From positions 3,327-67,326 of the forward strand of contig CAZFVA010000017.1 of assembly GCA_964522105.1 (NCBI GenBank): a stretch of DNA of 64,000 bases, given 5' to 3'. The translations under genes were made by a program, and so were the position numbers. The stretch is from JAGOFO01 sp964522105 (GTDB taxonomy: Bacteria; Myxococcota_A; UBA9042; DTJE01). Shown here in pieces: positions 40,740 to 49,654 of the stretch; position 1 is the first letter of the stretch, and each line of letters starts with the position of its first letter. The notes below the pieces were generated by a model. It did not search any database. It saw nothing but the letters and a program-made list of their open reading frames with translations, and was not told where the DNA came from.

Positions 40740-42524
40740 TTACAGGGTCTCGTCCCACTTCATCGGGTCGCGGACAATGTCGCAGTCAACCCACTTCGCG
40801 CCGGTCGGGTTTACAACCGGTGACCAGCAGTGTTCATAAATCTGTGCCATGTCTTCGACATTCCACCAGCACTCAAGAGTTTCACCAGCCCCCTGGCATG
40901 ATCCCGGGCGGTATCCGCCAAGTTCACCATCGGGAACAGATACGTCCCACGGATCCCAGTATGGCCACTCAGCGTACCGATCGACTGCACGCCCGTAGAA
41001 TTTATGGATCGAGCGGACTTCTTCTGATGTAAGCGGGTATCCGAAGTTGGACGCTTGAGCCAGATACACAGACAGCCCGCGGTTCCAGTCTTCCAGGGTG
41101 TATTTGTCCTGTTCCGGCCCCAGAGCCTTGTCTTCTTCAATGCGCTCGTTCAGGCCGTCCATAAGAAGTGCGGCACCTTTCCTGTCATGGTTTACGATGG
41201 CATTCGCGAGGTGCGACAGGTGGAAAAACTGGCAGATTTTCTTGTTGTATCCGTTGCTGGCAAAGGAAATGTCGTCGTAGGCGTTGGGCTCGCCACGGCC
41301 ACATTCTTCGTCCTGGCCTGCATGATATGCGATCAGCGCAGCCGAGCGTCTGGCGTTACATTCGCTTTCCGGTATCAGGTCCCGCCAGTAGGTAAATGAA
41401 GAAATGTCACCCTGGTTGTCGTCCAGTTCGGGAATGCCGGTATATCCGGGGCTGTATGGGACGCCATCAGCATCTTTGGTTCTGATGCGGTAATCCTGGT
41501 CAACGAGATCTTTTGCAAAGCTTTCCAGAAGGGTAAGCGTTTCGGTACAGGCTGCCTTGACCGGACCTTCCGGTGCGTCGGCCACAACGTAACGCAGGTT
41601 TGGAATCAGCCTGAATATGTATGGCACGTCATCCTTCGAGCGCAGGTTCGTTACCCACAGCTCGCCCCAGTAAGGGTTTTGGGTGATTTGGTAGCGATTG
41701 CAGTTCCAGCGTTCGTAGGGCGAGTACCAACCTGAAAAATCGACGGCTTTCCGTTTGCCATCATGCGTGTCGAATTCCTGCGAAAATGCTGCGATGTTTC
41801 TGCTCATCAGGAATGGCAGTGGATCGTTTTCATCGTGCGCCATGCCAAGCATTGAGGCAGACATTCCCTTGCACAGCTTTTCCGAGGCCAGTGCGGCGCT
41901 GGCGTCACCGGATACAAGGTATGCGGCAATCACGTCGCCAAGGATCTTGCTCATCGGAATGTGCAGGTTGTGGCCGCCATCGTTCAGGTTTTCAGGGTGA
42001 TAGAACGTAACAATGTTGCCTTCTTTGCGGAAACGTTCGTTGTACCAGAACTGCCAGTCGCGCTTACCTGTCGAGGCGTCAACCCCGTGCGTTGTGTAAA
42101 GGACATAGTCAAAGTAGTGCACGTCCCGCAGAAAACGCATGACTTTCCGGGTGAACGCCGCGATTTCTTCGGGCGTCAGAATGGTTCCGACATCTTCTCT
42201 CGTGTACTCAAAACCGAGTGAGGTTGGCAGGTAATCCGGGATGCCAGTTGCATCAGAAGCATCGTCGGTTGAGTCAACGGTTGTAATGGAATCGGTCGGC
42301 GTGTCGGTATTGACTGAATTGTCGGTGGGCGTGTCGATCAGGGAGTCCGACATCAAGTCCGGATGAATTGAGTCCAGATGAACCGTGTCCCCATCCGCTG
42401 TGTCCGTCAAAACAGAACCGTCCTGAATGTCCGCATCGACCTCAGCAGCAGTGTCACCACAACCGGTGGCCGAAAGCACCGCAAATATCAAAACCGTTTG
42501 AATCAGCACAGAAGATGTCTTCAT
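40740..42524 (-). CDS. large lipoprotein, probable alpha-helical enzyme of unknown family
   Basis: 594 aa. ATG with AAGGAAAC upstream. Lipobox ATGC22, then about 75 residues of Asp/Thr/Ser tether. The rest (about 100-594) is mostly helical with many Trp, Tyr and His: VMRFLRDVHYFDYVLYTTHG, EDNDPLPFLMSRN-like and FHLSHLANAIVNHDRKGAALLM. The helix-pair pattern and aromatic loops resemble alpha/alpha-barrel glycosidases or lyases, but no diagnostic catalytic motif is visible. Divergently transcribed from the TIM-barrel-like protein at 42671, which may share a substrate. Confidence 0.75.
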   Translation of the reverse strand: MKTSSVLIQTVLIFAVLSATGCGDTAAEVDADIQDGSVLTDTADGDTVHLDSIHPDLMSDSLIDTPTDNSVNTDTPTDSITTVDSTDDASDATGIPDYLPTSLGFEYTREDVGTILTPEEIAAFTRKVMRFLRDVHYFDYVLYTTHGVDASTGKRDWQFWYNERFRKEGNIVTFYHPENLNDGGHNLHIPMSKILGDVIAAYLVSGDASAALASEKLCKGMSASMLGMAHDENDPLPFLMSRNIAAFSQEFDTHDGKRKAVDFSGWYSPYERWNCNRYQITQNPYWGELWVTNLRSKDDVPYIFRLIPNLRYVVADAPEGPVKAACTETLTLLESFAKDLVDQDYRIRTKDADGVPYSPGYTGIPELDDNQGDISSFTYWRDLIPESECNARRSAALIAYHAGQDEECGRGEPNAYDDISFASNGYNKKICQFFHLSHLANAIVNHDRKGAALLMDGLNERIEEDKALGPEQDKYTLEDWNRGLSVYLAQASNFGYPLTSEEVRSIHKFYGRAVDRYAEWPYWDPWDVSVPDGELGGYRPGSCQGAGETLECWWNVEDMAQIYEHCWSPVVNPTGAKWVDCDIVRDPMKWDETL

Positions 42525-42610
42525 GGACAGTTTCCTTTTAAGGCCTTTACGTCATTACTATTAACGATTCCCGGGTGGCGGTCAAACCAGACTGATAAAT
42601 CCCGTTGTGA

Positions 42611-42640
42611 TTGATTGTCACACTTTCAGGATGTTAGAGT
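42611..42640 (+). promoter_or_regulatory. sigma-70-like promoter candidate for the TIM-barrel lipoprotein
   Basis: TTGATT (42611-42616), an 18-base spacer and TAGAGT (42635-42640), about 30 bases before the GTG start. Moderate match. Confidence 0.35.
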
Positions 42641-42670
42641 AGCGGCGTCTTTACCGTTCAGGGGTTCAAA

Positions 42671-44698
42671 GTGCATTTGAAAAAGGTAATTCTGGTTCTA
42701 TTGTCGATTATCGGCCTGCAGGTTGGCTGCACCGTTGATTCTGTACCGGGTGAAGACTGGCCTGATTGCGATTTCCGCTATGTAAACCATGACTTTGTCG
42801 TCGAACAGACAGGTCTGGCGACCGGCGAATGGGCGGAGCCCGCCCTGACACATGACCCGATTCCGGTTGACCCGAAATACACGCATCAGCTTGGCTTTCT
42901 GTTTGATCCGATGATGCCGCCGTGGATGAAGTCAAAGCCGTCGTCCGGTCCGCTGATTCTGTACGGCGATGATTTCAGCACGATGGTCATCAGTCCGATG
43001 AACAACTTCGGCAGCTCGTGGATGTTATTTGAAGACGGTCAGGTTCAGTACGGGATGCACGGTGACACCGAACGTATTCCGGCCGGGACGCAACAGCGGT
43101 TCATTGTTGTTGAAGGGCAGGGAATCAATCACACAATTCAGTGCTGGGGCGAGCTGCTGCGGCGGGATCGTAAAACAGAACCCCCGGATCGCTACGCCGA
43201 TACCGGCCTTTCATATGTGGGCTACTGGACCGACAACGGCGCTGCCTACTATTACCAGACAGCCGAGGGTATGAACGAAGAAGATACGCTTCTGGCCGTC
43301 AAGGCCGAAGCCGACACGATTGGTATAAATTACGGGTACTTCCAGCTCGATAGCTGGTGGTATAAAAAAGCCAGTGAACAGGCGTTGTTATCAGGCGGAC
43401 TTCTTAGATGGGAACCGTATGAAGACATGTTCCCGCAAGGTCTGGCGGCTTTCCGGGATAAGCTTGGACTGCCCCTTGTCGCCCATAACCGCTGGTTTGA
43501 CCGCGAAAACGGGTATCTGAATGATTACGAATTTGTGACCGACGATGCAGAAGCTGCAATGGCACTGCCGATCGGCCCCGGCGTGTATCAGCATTTCATG
43601 CAGTCATGTATTGACTGGGGAATTGAAACTTACGAGCAGGACTGGCTGGTCAATCAGTACTGGGGAAGCCGCTGGTTGCGGAATGAACCGGGGCATCTGG
43701 AGACGTGGCTGGCAAACATTCACGATTCGGCTGCTGACAGGGGCCTGACAACGCAGCTCTGTATGACCGGCGCGGCCCATCTGATGGACGCCATTGATCA
43801 TCCGAATGTCACAACAGTCAGAACCAGTATCGACTATCAGGCCAACTTCTGTAAGGAAGGTTTCTGGCCGCAGTTTCATACGGTAAACATGATTGCCCGG
43901 GCCATTGGTGTCTGGCCTTTCAAGGACAATTTTCATTCCAGCGAGACGTTCGGTCAGGCTGAAGCCCTGATAAGTTCGCTTTCGGCAGGCATGGTCGGGA
44001 TCGGGGATGCCCTTGGAAAGACTGATGTTCCAATAGTTATGGGTACTTGTCGTGAAGACGGCCTTCTGTTGAAGCCTGATCGTCCGGCGACCCCGATCGA
44101 CCCGATGTTCCTGACCCACGAAAGGCCGTTTACCGTTACGACCGAGTCAGTCAGAAAAGGCCTGGGCGAGTGGATTTATCTGGCCGCTTTTCATATTGCG
44201 GAAAACCATCCTGACAGAACTGATAACGACAAGCTGTGGGCCATCCTTCTTTACGATGGTCTGGACCTGAATGACATGTTCGTCTATCCGGACACTGTTA
44301 CTGACTGGGCCTTTGATATGCGGCGCGATATCGGGCGTTCAGGCACGATGGTCGCTTACAACTGGAAAACTCGGGAAGCGTCGGTCGTGACTGATGCTTT
44401 TGATATTCCTGCAGCGCCAAATCATAATGAATTCAGCTATATAGTGCTGGCGCCGATCTTTGAAAACGGCCTGGCCCTGATCGGTGAACCTGACAAGTAT
44501 GTGACGGTCGCCGACAAGCGTTTTGAATCGATCAAGCCGCAAAAGAATGGAATAGACGTGACTCTGACAGGTGCCCCCGGTGAAAGCGTGACCGTCCTGG
44601 TTTACGACACGGTCGTCGGACGGATGCTGCCGGAAGGTCAGGCTGTGATTGATGCGCAGGGCCGTGCAGAGCTTTCAATTTCCCGTGAACTGGACTGA
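42671..44698 (+). CDS. putative TIM-barrel glycoside hydrolase lipoprotein
   Basis: 675 aa from a GTG at 42671 with AGGGG seven bases upstream. Signal ends QVGC20. The N-terminal third (25-180) is beta-rich. The middle (about 185-480) reads like a clan-D alpha-galactosidase or GH31-type barrel: SYVGYWTDNGAAYYYQT, YGYFQLDSWWYKK, LPLVAHNRWFDREN, IETYEQDWLVNQYWG and LTTQLCMTGAAHLMD. Asp residues in QLDSWWY and YEQDWL are the most plausible catalytic ones. A beta-sandwich tail (about 560-675) ends the protein. The reaction is inferred from motif resemblance only. Confidence 0.68.
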   Translation: MHLKKVILVLLSIIGLQVGCTVDSVPGEDWPDCDFRYVNHDFVVEQTGLATGEWAEPALTHDPIPVDPKYTHQLGFLFDPMMPPWMKSKPSSGPLILYGDDFSTMVISPMNNFGSSWMLFEDGQVQYGMHGDTERIPAGTQQRFIVVEGQGINHTIQCWGELLRRDRKTEPPDRYADTGLSYVGYWTDNGAAYYYQTAEGMNEEDTLLAVKAEADTIGINYGYFQLDSWWYKKASEQALLSGGLLRWEPYEDMFPQGLAAFRDKLGLPLVAHNRWFDRENGYLNDYEFVTDDAEAAMALPIGPGVYQHFMQSCIDWGIETYEQDWLVNQYWGSRWLRNEPGHLETWLANIHDSAADRGLTTQLCMTGAAHLMDAIDHPNVTTVRTSIDYQANFCKEGFWPQFHTVNMIARAIGVWPFKDNFHSSETFGQAEALISSLSAGMVGIGDALGKTDVPIVMGTCREDGLLLKPDRPATPIDPMFLTHERPFTVTTESVRKGLGEWIYLAAFHIAENHPDRTDNDKLWAILLYDGLDLNDMFVYPDTVTDWAFDMRRDIGRSGTMVAYNWKTREASVVTDAFDIPAAPNHNEFSYIVLAPIFENGLALIGEPDKYVTVADKRFESIKPQKNGIDVTLTGAPGESVTVLVYDTVVGRMLPEGQAVIDAQGRAELSISRELD

Positions 44699-44825
44699 AG
44701 TCACCAACTATCGCCCTCTATTATGTGCTTACCCCGGATAAGGCGTATTATTATTAGCGTTTTGTCATGTTGTGATCCTGAAAAGGTTTTTTTGTCAGAT
44801 CTGTTGAGAAATCAAGGAAGGCAAG

Positions 44826-45506
44826 ATGGAAAGTCTGCTGCTCAGTTTTGGTTCCATAAAGATGGACTGGCATCATGCGGTGCTGTCGATCGCGCTGGCC
44901 TTTCTGCTGTCTTCAGTGATTGCCGTTGTTTATGAAAAGACTTTCAAGGGCCTTTCGTGGTCCAGCAGCCTGGTCCAGTCAATGATTCTGGGCAGTATGG
45001 TTGCCTGCGTAATCATGATCGCGATTGGCGACAATGTCGCACGCGGCATCGGCATCGTCGGTTCCCTGGCAATCATCCGTTTCCGGACAAATCTGCGCGA
45101 TCCGCGTGACCTGATATTCCTGTTTGCATCACTTGGCGTAGGCGTTTCAACCGGCGTTCAGAGCTACATGACTGCGATAGCCGGGACAGTCCTGTTTTGT
45201 CTTGCAGCTATTATTCTGCAGGTGTCCCGTTTTGGTCAGCGCCGCAATCATGATGCCCTCGTGCGTTTTCAGGTTCCCGCGAATCAGTTGGCATCACGAC
45301 AGGTTGCAGAAATAGTCGGCAGAGTGCCCGGTCATTTTGCGCTTGTTACAAAGCGAAGCATCGCCCAGGGTGACTACATGGACTATGCGTATCAGGTCCG
45401 TTTCGGTAATGACAAGGATTGCGACCATTTGCTTGCAGAATTGGAGGCGGTCGAAGGCCTCCGGGGTCTTGTTTACGTAAACGAGCAGACCACTGTTGAA
45501 GTTTAG
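44826..45506 (+). CDS. DUF4956 membrane protein
   Basis: 226 aa. ATG with AAGGAAGGCAAG upstream. Four predicted membrane segments (about 18-36, 52-70, 75-110, 115-135), with the DUF4956 core GIVGSLAIIRFRTNLRDPRDLIFLF followed by LGVGVSTG. The C-terminal about 85 residues form a soluble alpha/beta domain. DUF4956 (PF16316) proteins are typically next to VTC-type polyphosphate polymerases and CotH proteins, exactly as here (three and four genes on). First gene of a five-gene operon. Molecular role unknown; a membrane channel or anchor for the polymer is an inference. Confidence 0.9.
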   Translation: MESLLLSFGSIKMDWHHAVLSIALAFLLSSVIAVVYEKTFKGLSWSSSLVQSMILGSMVACVIMIAIGDNVARGIGIVGSLAIIRFRTNLRDPRDLIFLFASLGVGVSTGVQSYMTAIAGTVLFCLAAIILQVSRFGQRRNHDALVRFQVPANQLASRQVAEIVGRVPGHFALVTKRSIAQGDYMDYAYQVRFGNDKDCDHLLAELEAVEGLRGLVYVNEQTTVEV

Positions 45507-45514
45507 GTGATGTG

Positions 45515-47575
45515 ATGAAATCAGGTCGTAAGTATCTGTTCTGGGGATTCTGGGGATTGGTGGCTATCGGGGTCACTGCCAGTTACTTCGTGTCGGAAAC
45601 TGACGCGGATTTTCTGGGAGTTGTCGAGACTCGTATCCATAAATTAAGTGCGCTTGAATCGGGACGGATCAGCCGGATTTATGTGTCGCTTGGTGAACTT
45701 GTTTCGGGCAATCAGTTGCTTGTTGACCTTGATGCGTCCGGCCTTGATGTCGAACAGGCCTGGCTTCAGGACGAGTTGAAGCGGCAGGAAGACCAGTTGA
45801 ATTCCGATCGTGCCCGTTATGAGCTTGAATATAACAAGCTGAAATTACAGAGTGATTCGGATGCCATGGGCATGGATATGCGCAAAAGCGATCTGGCCGG
45901 CAAGGTTGCCGAGTACGAGTCGGTCAAGGCTGAAATTGCCCGTCTTATCGCTGCCGAGCAGGCCGGTCTGGGGCGTTCACGCGATCTGTCGGACCTGATT
46001 ATTCGTCGAGATACTCTCGGCAGACTGATTTCGACCCAGCGCACCGTTCTTACGGGAAGAACTGACACACAGAAGGTGCGCGGGGCGGCCGCCACGAAGG
46101 AAGATCAGGATCGCGTTGTGATGTCGATGCTAAGCGAGAACATCGAAAAGATTAATGAAATCAAGCAGAAACTAAAGACCGTTGAAACCAGAAGGGTTAA
46201 TCGCAAGGTAATTTCACCTTCCCCGGGACGGGTTGTCAATATCAATTATCTGCCTGGCGATTCTGTAGATGCCTTCCTGACAATTCTGACAGTTGAAGAA
46301 CCGGACGCTGAGTTCATAGACGTCTATATTCCTGAAACATCGGATCGCATGCCCAGTATAGGTGGTCGGGTCAATATTTATCCCCACAGACTCGCGGCCG
46401 CTGATGCCCACGGATCAATTGTGTTTATTGATCCCGGTTATTCGGCAATTCCGCAGCGGCTTGCGTTCAGGGACATGATTTACTGGGCACGCAAGTTCAG
46501 GGTGAAGCTTGATCCCGGCCATCAGCTTATGCCTGGTGAAGCTGTGCGCGTTGAAATGCTTGACAGTGTTGATCATACATTTGGGTCGGCTTTTGCGAGT
46601 TCCGCCAAAACGCCGGGTGTTGAACCTGCGCAGGTGTCACCGGCTTGTGACGGTCCGGTACGTGGTCCGGAAAGTCTTTTGCCGATTACGCTTGCTGTCC
46701 CCAGAGGCAGTTTCGAACCTTCCGGTGTTGCATGGCTGGAAGATATCAAGCGCTATGTGATTGTCAGTGACGACACGGGAGATGCCGACAACAAACATGC
46801 GCCGTGGCTGTTTCTGATGGACGCGGACGGGGTGGTCGAGGCAGAGCCCGTGATCCTGCAGGGCGTCAAAGAAATTAATGATCTCGAATCAATAGCTATG
46901 GCCCCTGACGGATTCATTTATCTTGTGTCTTCGCAGAATCTTAACAAGAAGGGTAAACGGCCTGAAGTCAGGCAGCAGATTTTGAAGGTTAAGAGGGAAG
47001 GTCGTTCATTCACGGTCGTGGGCGCTGTCAGTCTTTATGACGTGCTTGCCGCTTCGTGTGATTCGGCGTGCCTTAAAGGGATCGGTCTTGGTCAGACCGC
47101 AGACAACGGTCAGCTTGAGTTGAACATTGAGGGAGCCGCCTGGCGTGATGGCGCTTTGCTGCTTGGCCTGAAGGCACCGGTGTCTGAAAAGGGAGCCATG
47201 ATCTGGCACCTGAAAAATCCTGATGCTCTGTTTGAAAAGGCACGGCTGGAACCGGGCCAGCTTTCTGTTCTGGGAACAGTTGATCTTGGCTTCGTAAACG
47301 GGCGAAGGGCTTCCATATCTGACCTTCTTGTCGCCGGGAACGCTGATATTTATGTACTTTCGACAGTTCCGCAGGCTCTGGACAGCGAGCAGACCGGGCG
47401 GCTTTTCAAACTTACCTCCGGTGTGGGCGGCGCATTTGATGCTGTGTCGATCGTGGTGTTTCCAGGTGTGAAAGCGGAAGGTATCTGTCTGACAGATGAA
47501 TCGTCATTTACGGTTGTGTTCGATGCCGACAATGCGCCGGCAAAATTTTATCGCGGGACGTGGGCCAGACCATGA
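45515..47575 (+). CDS. HlyD-type membrane fusion protein fused to a DUF3616-like beta-propeller
   Basis: 686 aa from the ATG at 45515 (TAGGTGA upstream; a GTG one codon earlier is in frame). One N-terminal membrane segment (7-25), then a HlyD/MFP periplasmic adaptor: biotinyl-lipoyl half (ALESGRISRIYVSLGELVSG), a long coiled coil (about 75-225), second lipoyl half (VISPSPGRVVNINYLPGDSV) and beta-barrel (to about 350). Residues about 389-686 resemble the DUF3616 propeller: FEPSGVAWLEDIKRYVIVSDD, NDLESIAMAPDGFIYLVSS, LNIEGAAWRDGALLLGLKAPV and VKAEGICLTDESS. The join of an efflux adaptor with a propeller is unusual. The next gene, overlapping by four bases, is TolC-like, its natural partner. Confidence 0.85.
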   Translation: MKSGRKYLFWGFWGLVAIGVTASYFVSETDADFLGVVETRIHKLSALESGRISRIYVSLGELVSGNQLLVDLDASGLDVEQAWLQDELKRQEDQLNSDRARYELEYNKLKLQSDSDAMGMDMRKSDLAGKVAEYESVKAEIARLIAAEQAGLGRSRDLSDLIIRRDTLGRLISTQRTVLTGRTDTQKVRGAAATKEDQDRVVMSMLSENIEKINEIKQKLKTVETRRVNRKVISPSPGRVVNINYLPGDSVDAFLTILTVEEPDAEFIDVYIPETSDRMPSIGGRVNIYPHRLAAADAHGSIVFIDPGYSAIPQRLAFRDMIYWARKFRVKLDPGHQLMPGEAVRVEMLDSVDHTFGSAFASSAKTPGVEPAQVSPACDGPVRGPESLLPITLAVPRGSFEPSGVAWLEDIKRYVIVSDDTGDADNKHAPWLFLMDADGVVEAEPVILQGVKEINDLESIAMAPDGFIYLVSSQNLNKKGKRPEVRQQILKVKREGRSFTVVGAVSLYDVLAASCDSACLKGIGLGQTADNGQLELNIEGAAWRDGALLLGLKAPVSEKGAMIWHLKNPDALFEKARLEPGQLSVLGTVDLGFVNGRRASISDLLVAGNADIYVLSTVPQALDSEQTGRLFKLTSGVGGAFDAVSIVVFPGVKAEGICLTDESSFTVVFDADNAPAKFYRGTWARP

Positions 47576-48843
47576 AAAGTAAAGCGTGTTTTCTGCTTGC
47601 GCTCGCATTGATTATCCCGGCCGGGGCTTCAGCCGTTGAGGCGGATCTGAACGTTACCGCCAGTGTCGGCATCGGTATGTCCGAAAAGGACGCGATTGAC
47701 TCTGCGCTGCGCCACAGTCGCGAGTTGAGACGTCTGGAAAAAAGAGCGGAAGCGAAGAAACTCAGGATTGACGGTGCGCGCTTTGATGTTCGGAATCCTG
47801 AGGTCCGCCTGAGTGACATATCCACGAAGTACGCCCAGGACAAGAATAACGACCAGCTTCAGGTAGGTTTGCGCTGGCGTCCGCCGAAGCTTGGTGAATT
47901 GAACGAAAAGACTCAGTTTGCGCGATCCGAGTACTGCGATGCCAACGTAGATTTTTTCAATTACAGGGCGAAGCTGGTCGGTCAGGTAAGAATGGCCTGG
48001 CACGGACAGGCCCTGCTTGCTGATCAGTTGAAACTGGCGCTGCGCCGCGAGGAGATCGAGGCCAGGCGGCTTGATGTCGTGACCAGGCTCGTGAATATCG
48101 GGCAGGTTTCTTTTGTAAAAAAAGTGAAGGCTCAGACCGGCGTTCTGAAGGCCAGGCGTGACGTGGCATCAGCCAGACAGGAACTTGAATCCGGTCGCAG
48201 CAGGCTTATGGCCCTTGCAGGTGTCGACGTGCCGGTTGAAGTTGCAGCGTCGGTTCTTCCCATAAATCCGGTCGGGTTCGAGCAGATAATGAAGGTTGCG
48301 TGGGAGTCGCGCCCGGAGGTCGAGGCGGCGGCACAGAGGGCGGCATTGGCGCAGAGTCGGTATCGCGCTGAAAAGATGAAACTTATTCCCTGGTTGTCGT
48401 TCGTTGAGGTCGCTTACCACTATGAACGTGAAAAGACAGACTGGGGCGAATTGATGTTCGGGATTGAACTGCCGATTTTTAACTGGGCCGGTAAACAGGC
48501 GAAAGCGGCCGCTGTTGCATCGGAAAGCAGGAAATCTGCGGGTGCTGCCGGAATCGAGGCGATTGAGCAGGATATCCGGGATGCTTACAGTAAGTGGGAC
48601 AGCGCGCGGGCCGCGCTTGAACTGTTGATGTCGCAGACGGACGAGACCCGTGCAAACGTGCGTCAGATGATGAGTGAGGCCAGGCGCCAGGCCATGCCCG
48701 AGGACGAAATCCTTGAGCTTGAATTGTCTGATGTCGAACTGGAAGATATGCTTCTTGATGCGCGGCGTGATTATGCCGAGGCCTGCATAGACCTGTGTGT
48801 GGCGGCAGGTGTTGATAATTTTAACGGATTATCGGGCAATTGA
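47572..48843 (+). CDS. TolC-family outer-membrane efflux protein
   Basis: 423 aa. The ATG overlaps the upstream stop (ATGA). Signal peptide ends ASA near residue 21. Two TolC-like repeats of long helices joined by short strands: SEKDAIDSALRHSRELRRLEKRAEAKK, VGLRWRPPKLGELNEK, RREEIEARRLDVVTRLVNIGQVS, then the second repeat AWESRPEVEAAAQRAALAQSRYRAEKMKLIPWLSF and FGIELPIFNWAGKQAKAAA. It should form a trimeric outer-membrane tunnel for the HlyD-like protein. No ABC, RND or MFS pump is in the operon. Confidence 0.9.
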   Translation: MKSKACFLLALALIIPAGASAVEADLNVTASVGIGMSEKDAIDSALRHSRELRRLEKRAEAKKLRIDGARFDVRNPEVRLSDISTKYAQDKNNDQLQVGLRWRPPKLGELNEKTQFARSEYCDANVDFFNYRAKLVGQVRMAWHGQALLADQLKLALRREEIEARRLDVVTRLVNIGQVSFVKKVKAQTGVLKARRDVASARQELESGRSRLMALAGVDVPVEVAASVLPINPVGFEQIMKVAWESRPEVEAAAQRAALAQSRYRAEKMKLIPWLSFVEVAYHYEREKTDWGELMFGIELPIFNWAGKQAKAAAVASESRKSAGAAGIEAIEQDIRDAYSKWDSARAALELLMSQTDETRANVRQMMSEARRQAMPEDEILELELSDVELEDMLLDARRDYAEACIDLCVAAGVDNFNGLSGN

Positions 48844-48856
48844 ACCGGGACTGTTG

Positions 48857-49654
48857 ATGGATTCAAAGCACTCAATAATCAGTCGATACGAATCCAAGTA
48901 TCTGATTCCAGGATCTATGGTGCCCGCTATCCGGGACCATATTAAGGTTACCTGTTCCCCCGACAAGTTTACTGAACTTGACGGTCAATATACGGTCAAC
49001 AATCTGTATTTTGATACGCCGGACCTGCGCTTTTATAACGACACAAAACTTAAACGTTTCGAAAGGTTCAAGCCTCGGGTCCGTTTCTATGGTGACGGCT
49101 CGGAAGGGTCTTTGTGGCTTGAACTGAAGCATAAACTGAAGAATGTCACATGGAAGGTCAGGCGCCGGATTCATGAGGACGAATGGGATCACGTGTTACG
49201 GAACGAAATTAATCCGGAACTTAAGACGCTCCGCCGGACCAGGCTGGTCGAATCGTTTGAAGATGCGTTGACCGTCTATGGGGCGTCGCCCATTCTTTTT
49301 GTGCGGTACAACCGCGAACCATGGGTCAGCGACGTTGATCGCTACGCAAGAATCACGTTTGATCGCGACCTTTCATATTGTATGGCGGACGGCTCCATGA
49401 GTTTGAAGCCCCCTTCGCCGTACATTTTTTATGATGACGCGGTTTCAACAATGAACAGTTGTGACGAGTCGCCGGTGTTGCTGGAAATCAAGACCGAGAC
49501 CAGAGTTCCCGTCTGGGTTGTTAATCTGATTCGACGTTTCGAACTGAACCAGCGTGGATTTTCCAAGTATTGCTACGCGGTCGACCACAGCCTTTCATAT
49601 ACTTTGCCCGAAGCGCGCGTCGGGGTTTTTCCAATGTCAGGGAGTCTAAGATGA
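48857..49654 (+). CDS. VTC-domain polyphosphate polymerase-like protein
   Basis: 265 aa from the ATG at 48857. VTC (PF09359) marks: RYESKYLIP (Arg10, Glu12, Lys14), NNLYFDTPDLRFYND, KPRVRFYGDG, SLWLELKHKL, KVRRRIHEDEW, ILFVRYNREPW, ARITFDRDL and VLLEIKTETRVP with the closing RRFELNQRGFSKYCYAV. These basic and acidic residues line the tunnel of triphosphate-tunnel enzymes. Bacterial VTC proteins are predicted to make or handle inorganic polyphosphate from ATP. The stop overlaps the start of the CotH gene (ATGA). Confidence 0.93.
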   Translation: MDSKHSIISRYESKYLIPGSMVPAIRDHIKVTCSPDKFTELDGQYTVNNLYFDTPDLRFYNDTKLKRFERFKPRVRFYGDGSEGSLWLELKHKLKNVTWKVRRRIHEDEWDHVLRNEINPELKTLRRTRLVESFEDALTVYGASPILFVRYNREPWVSDVDRYARITFDRDLSYCMADGSMSLKPPSPYIFYDDAVSTMNSCDESPVLLEIKTETRVPVWVVNLIRRFELNQRGFSKYCYAVDHSLSYTLPEARVGVFPMSGSLR

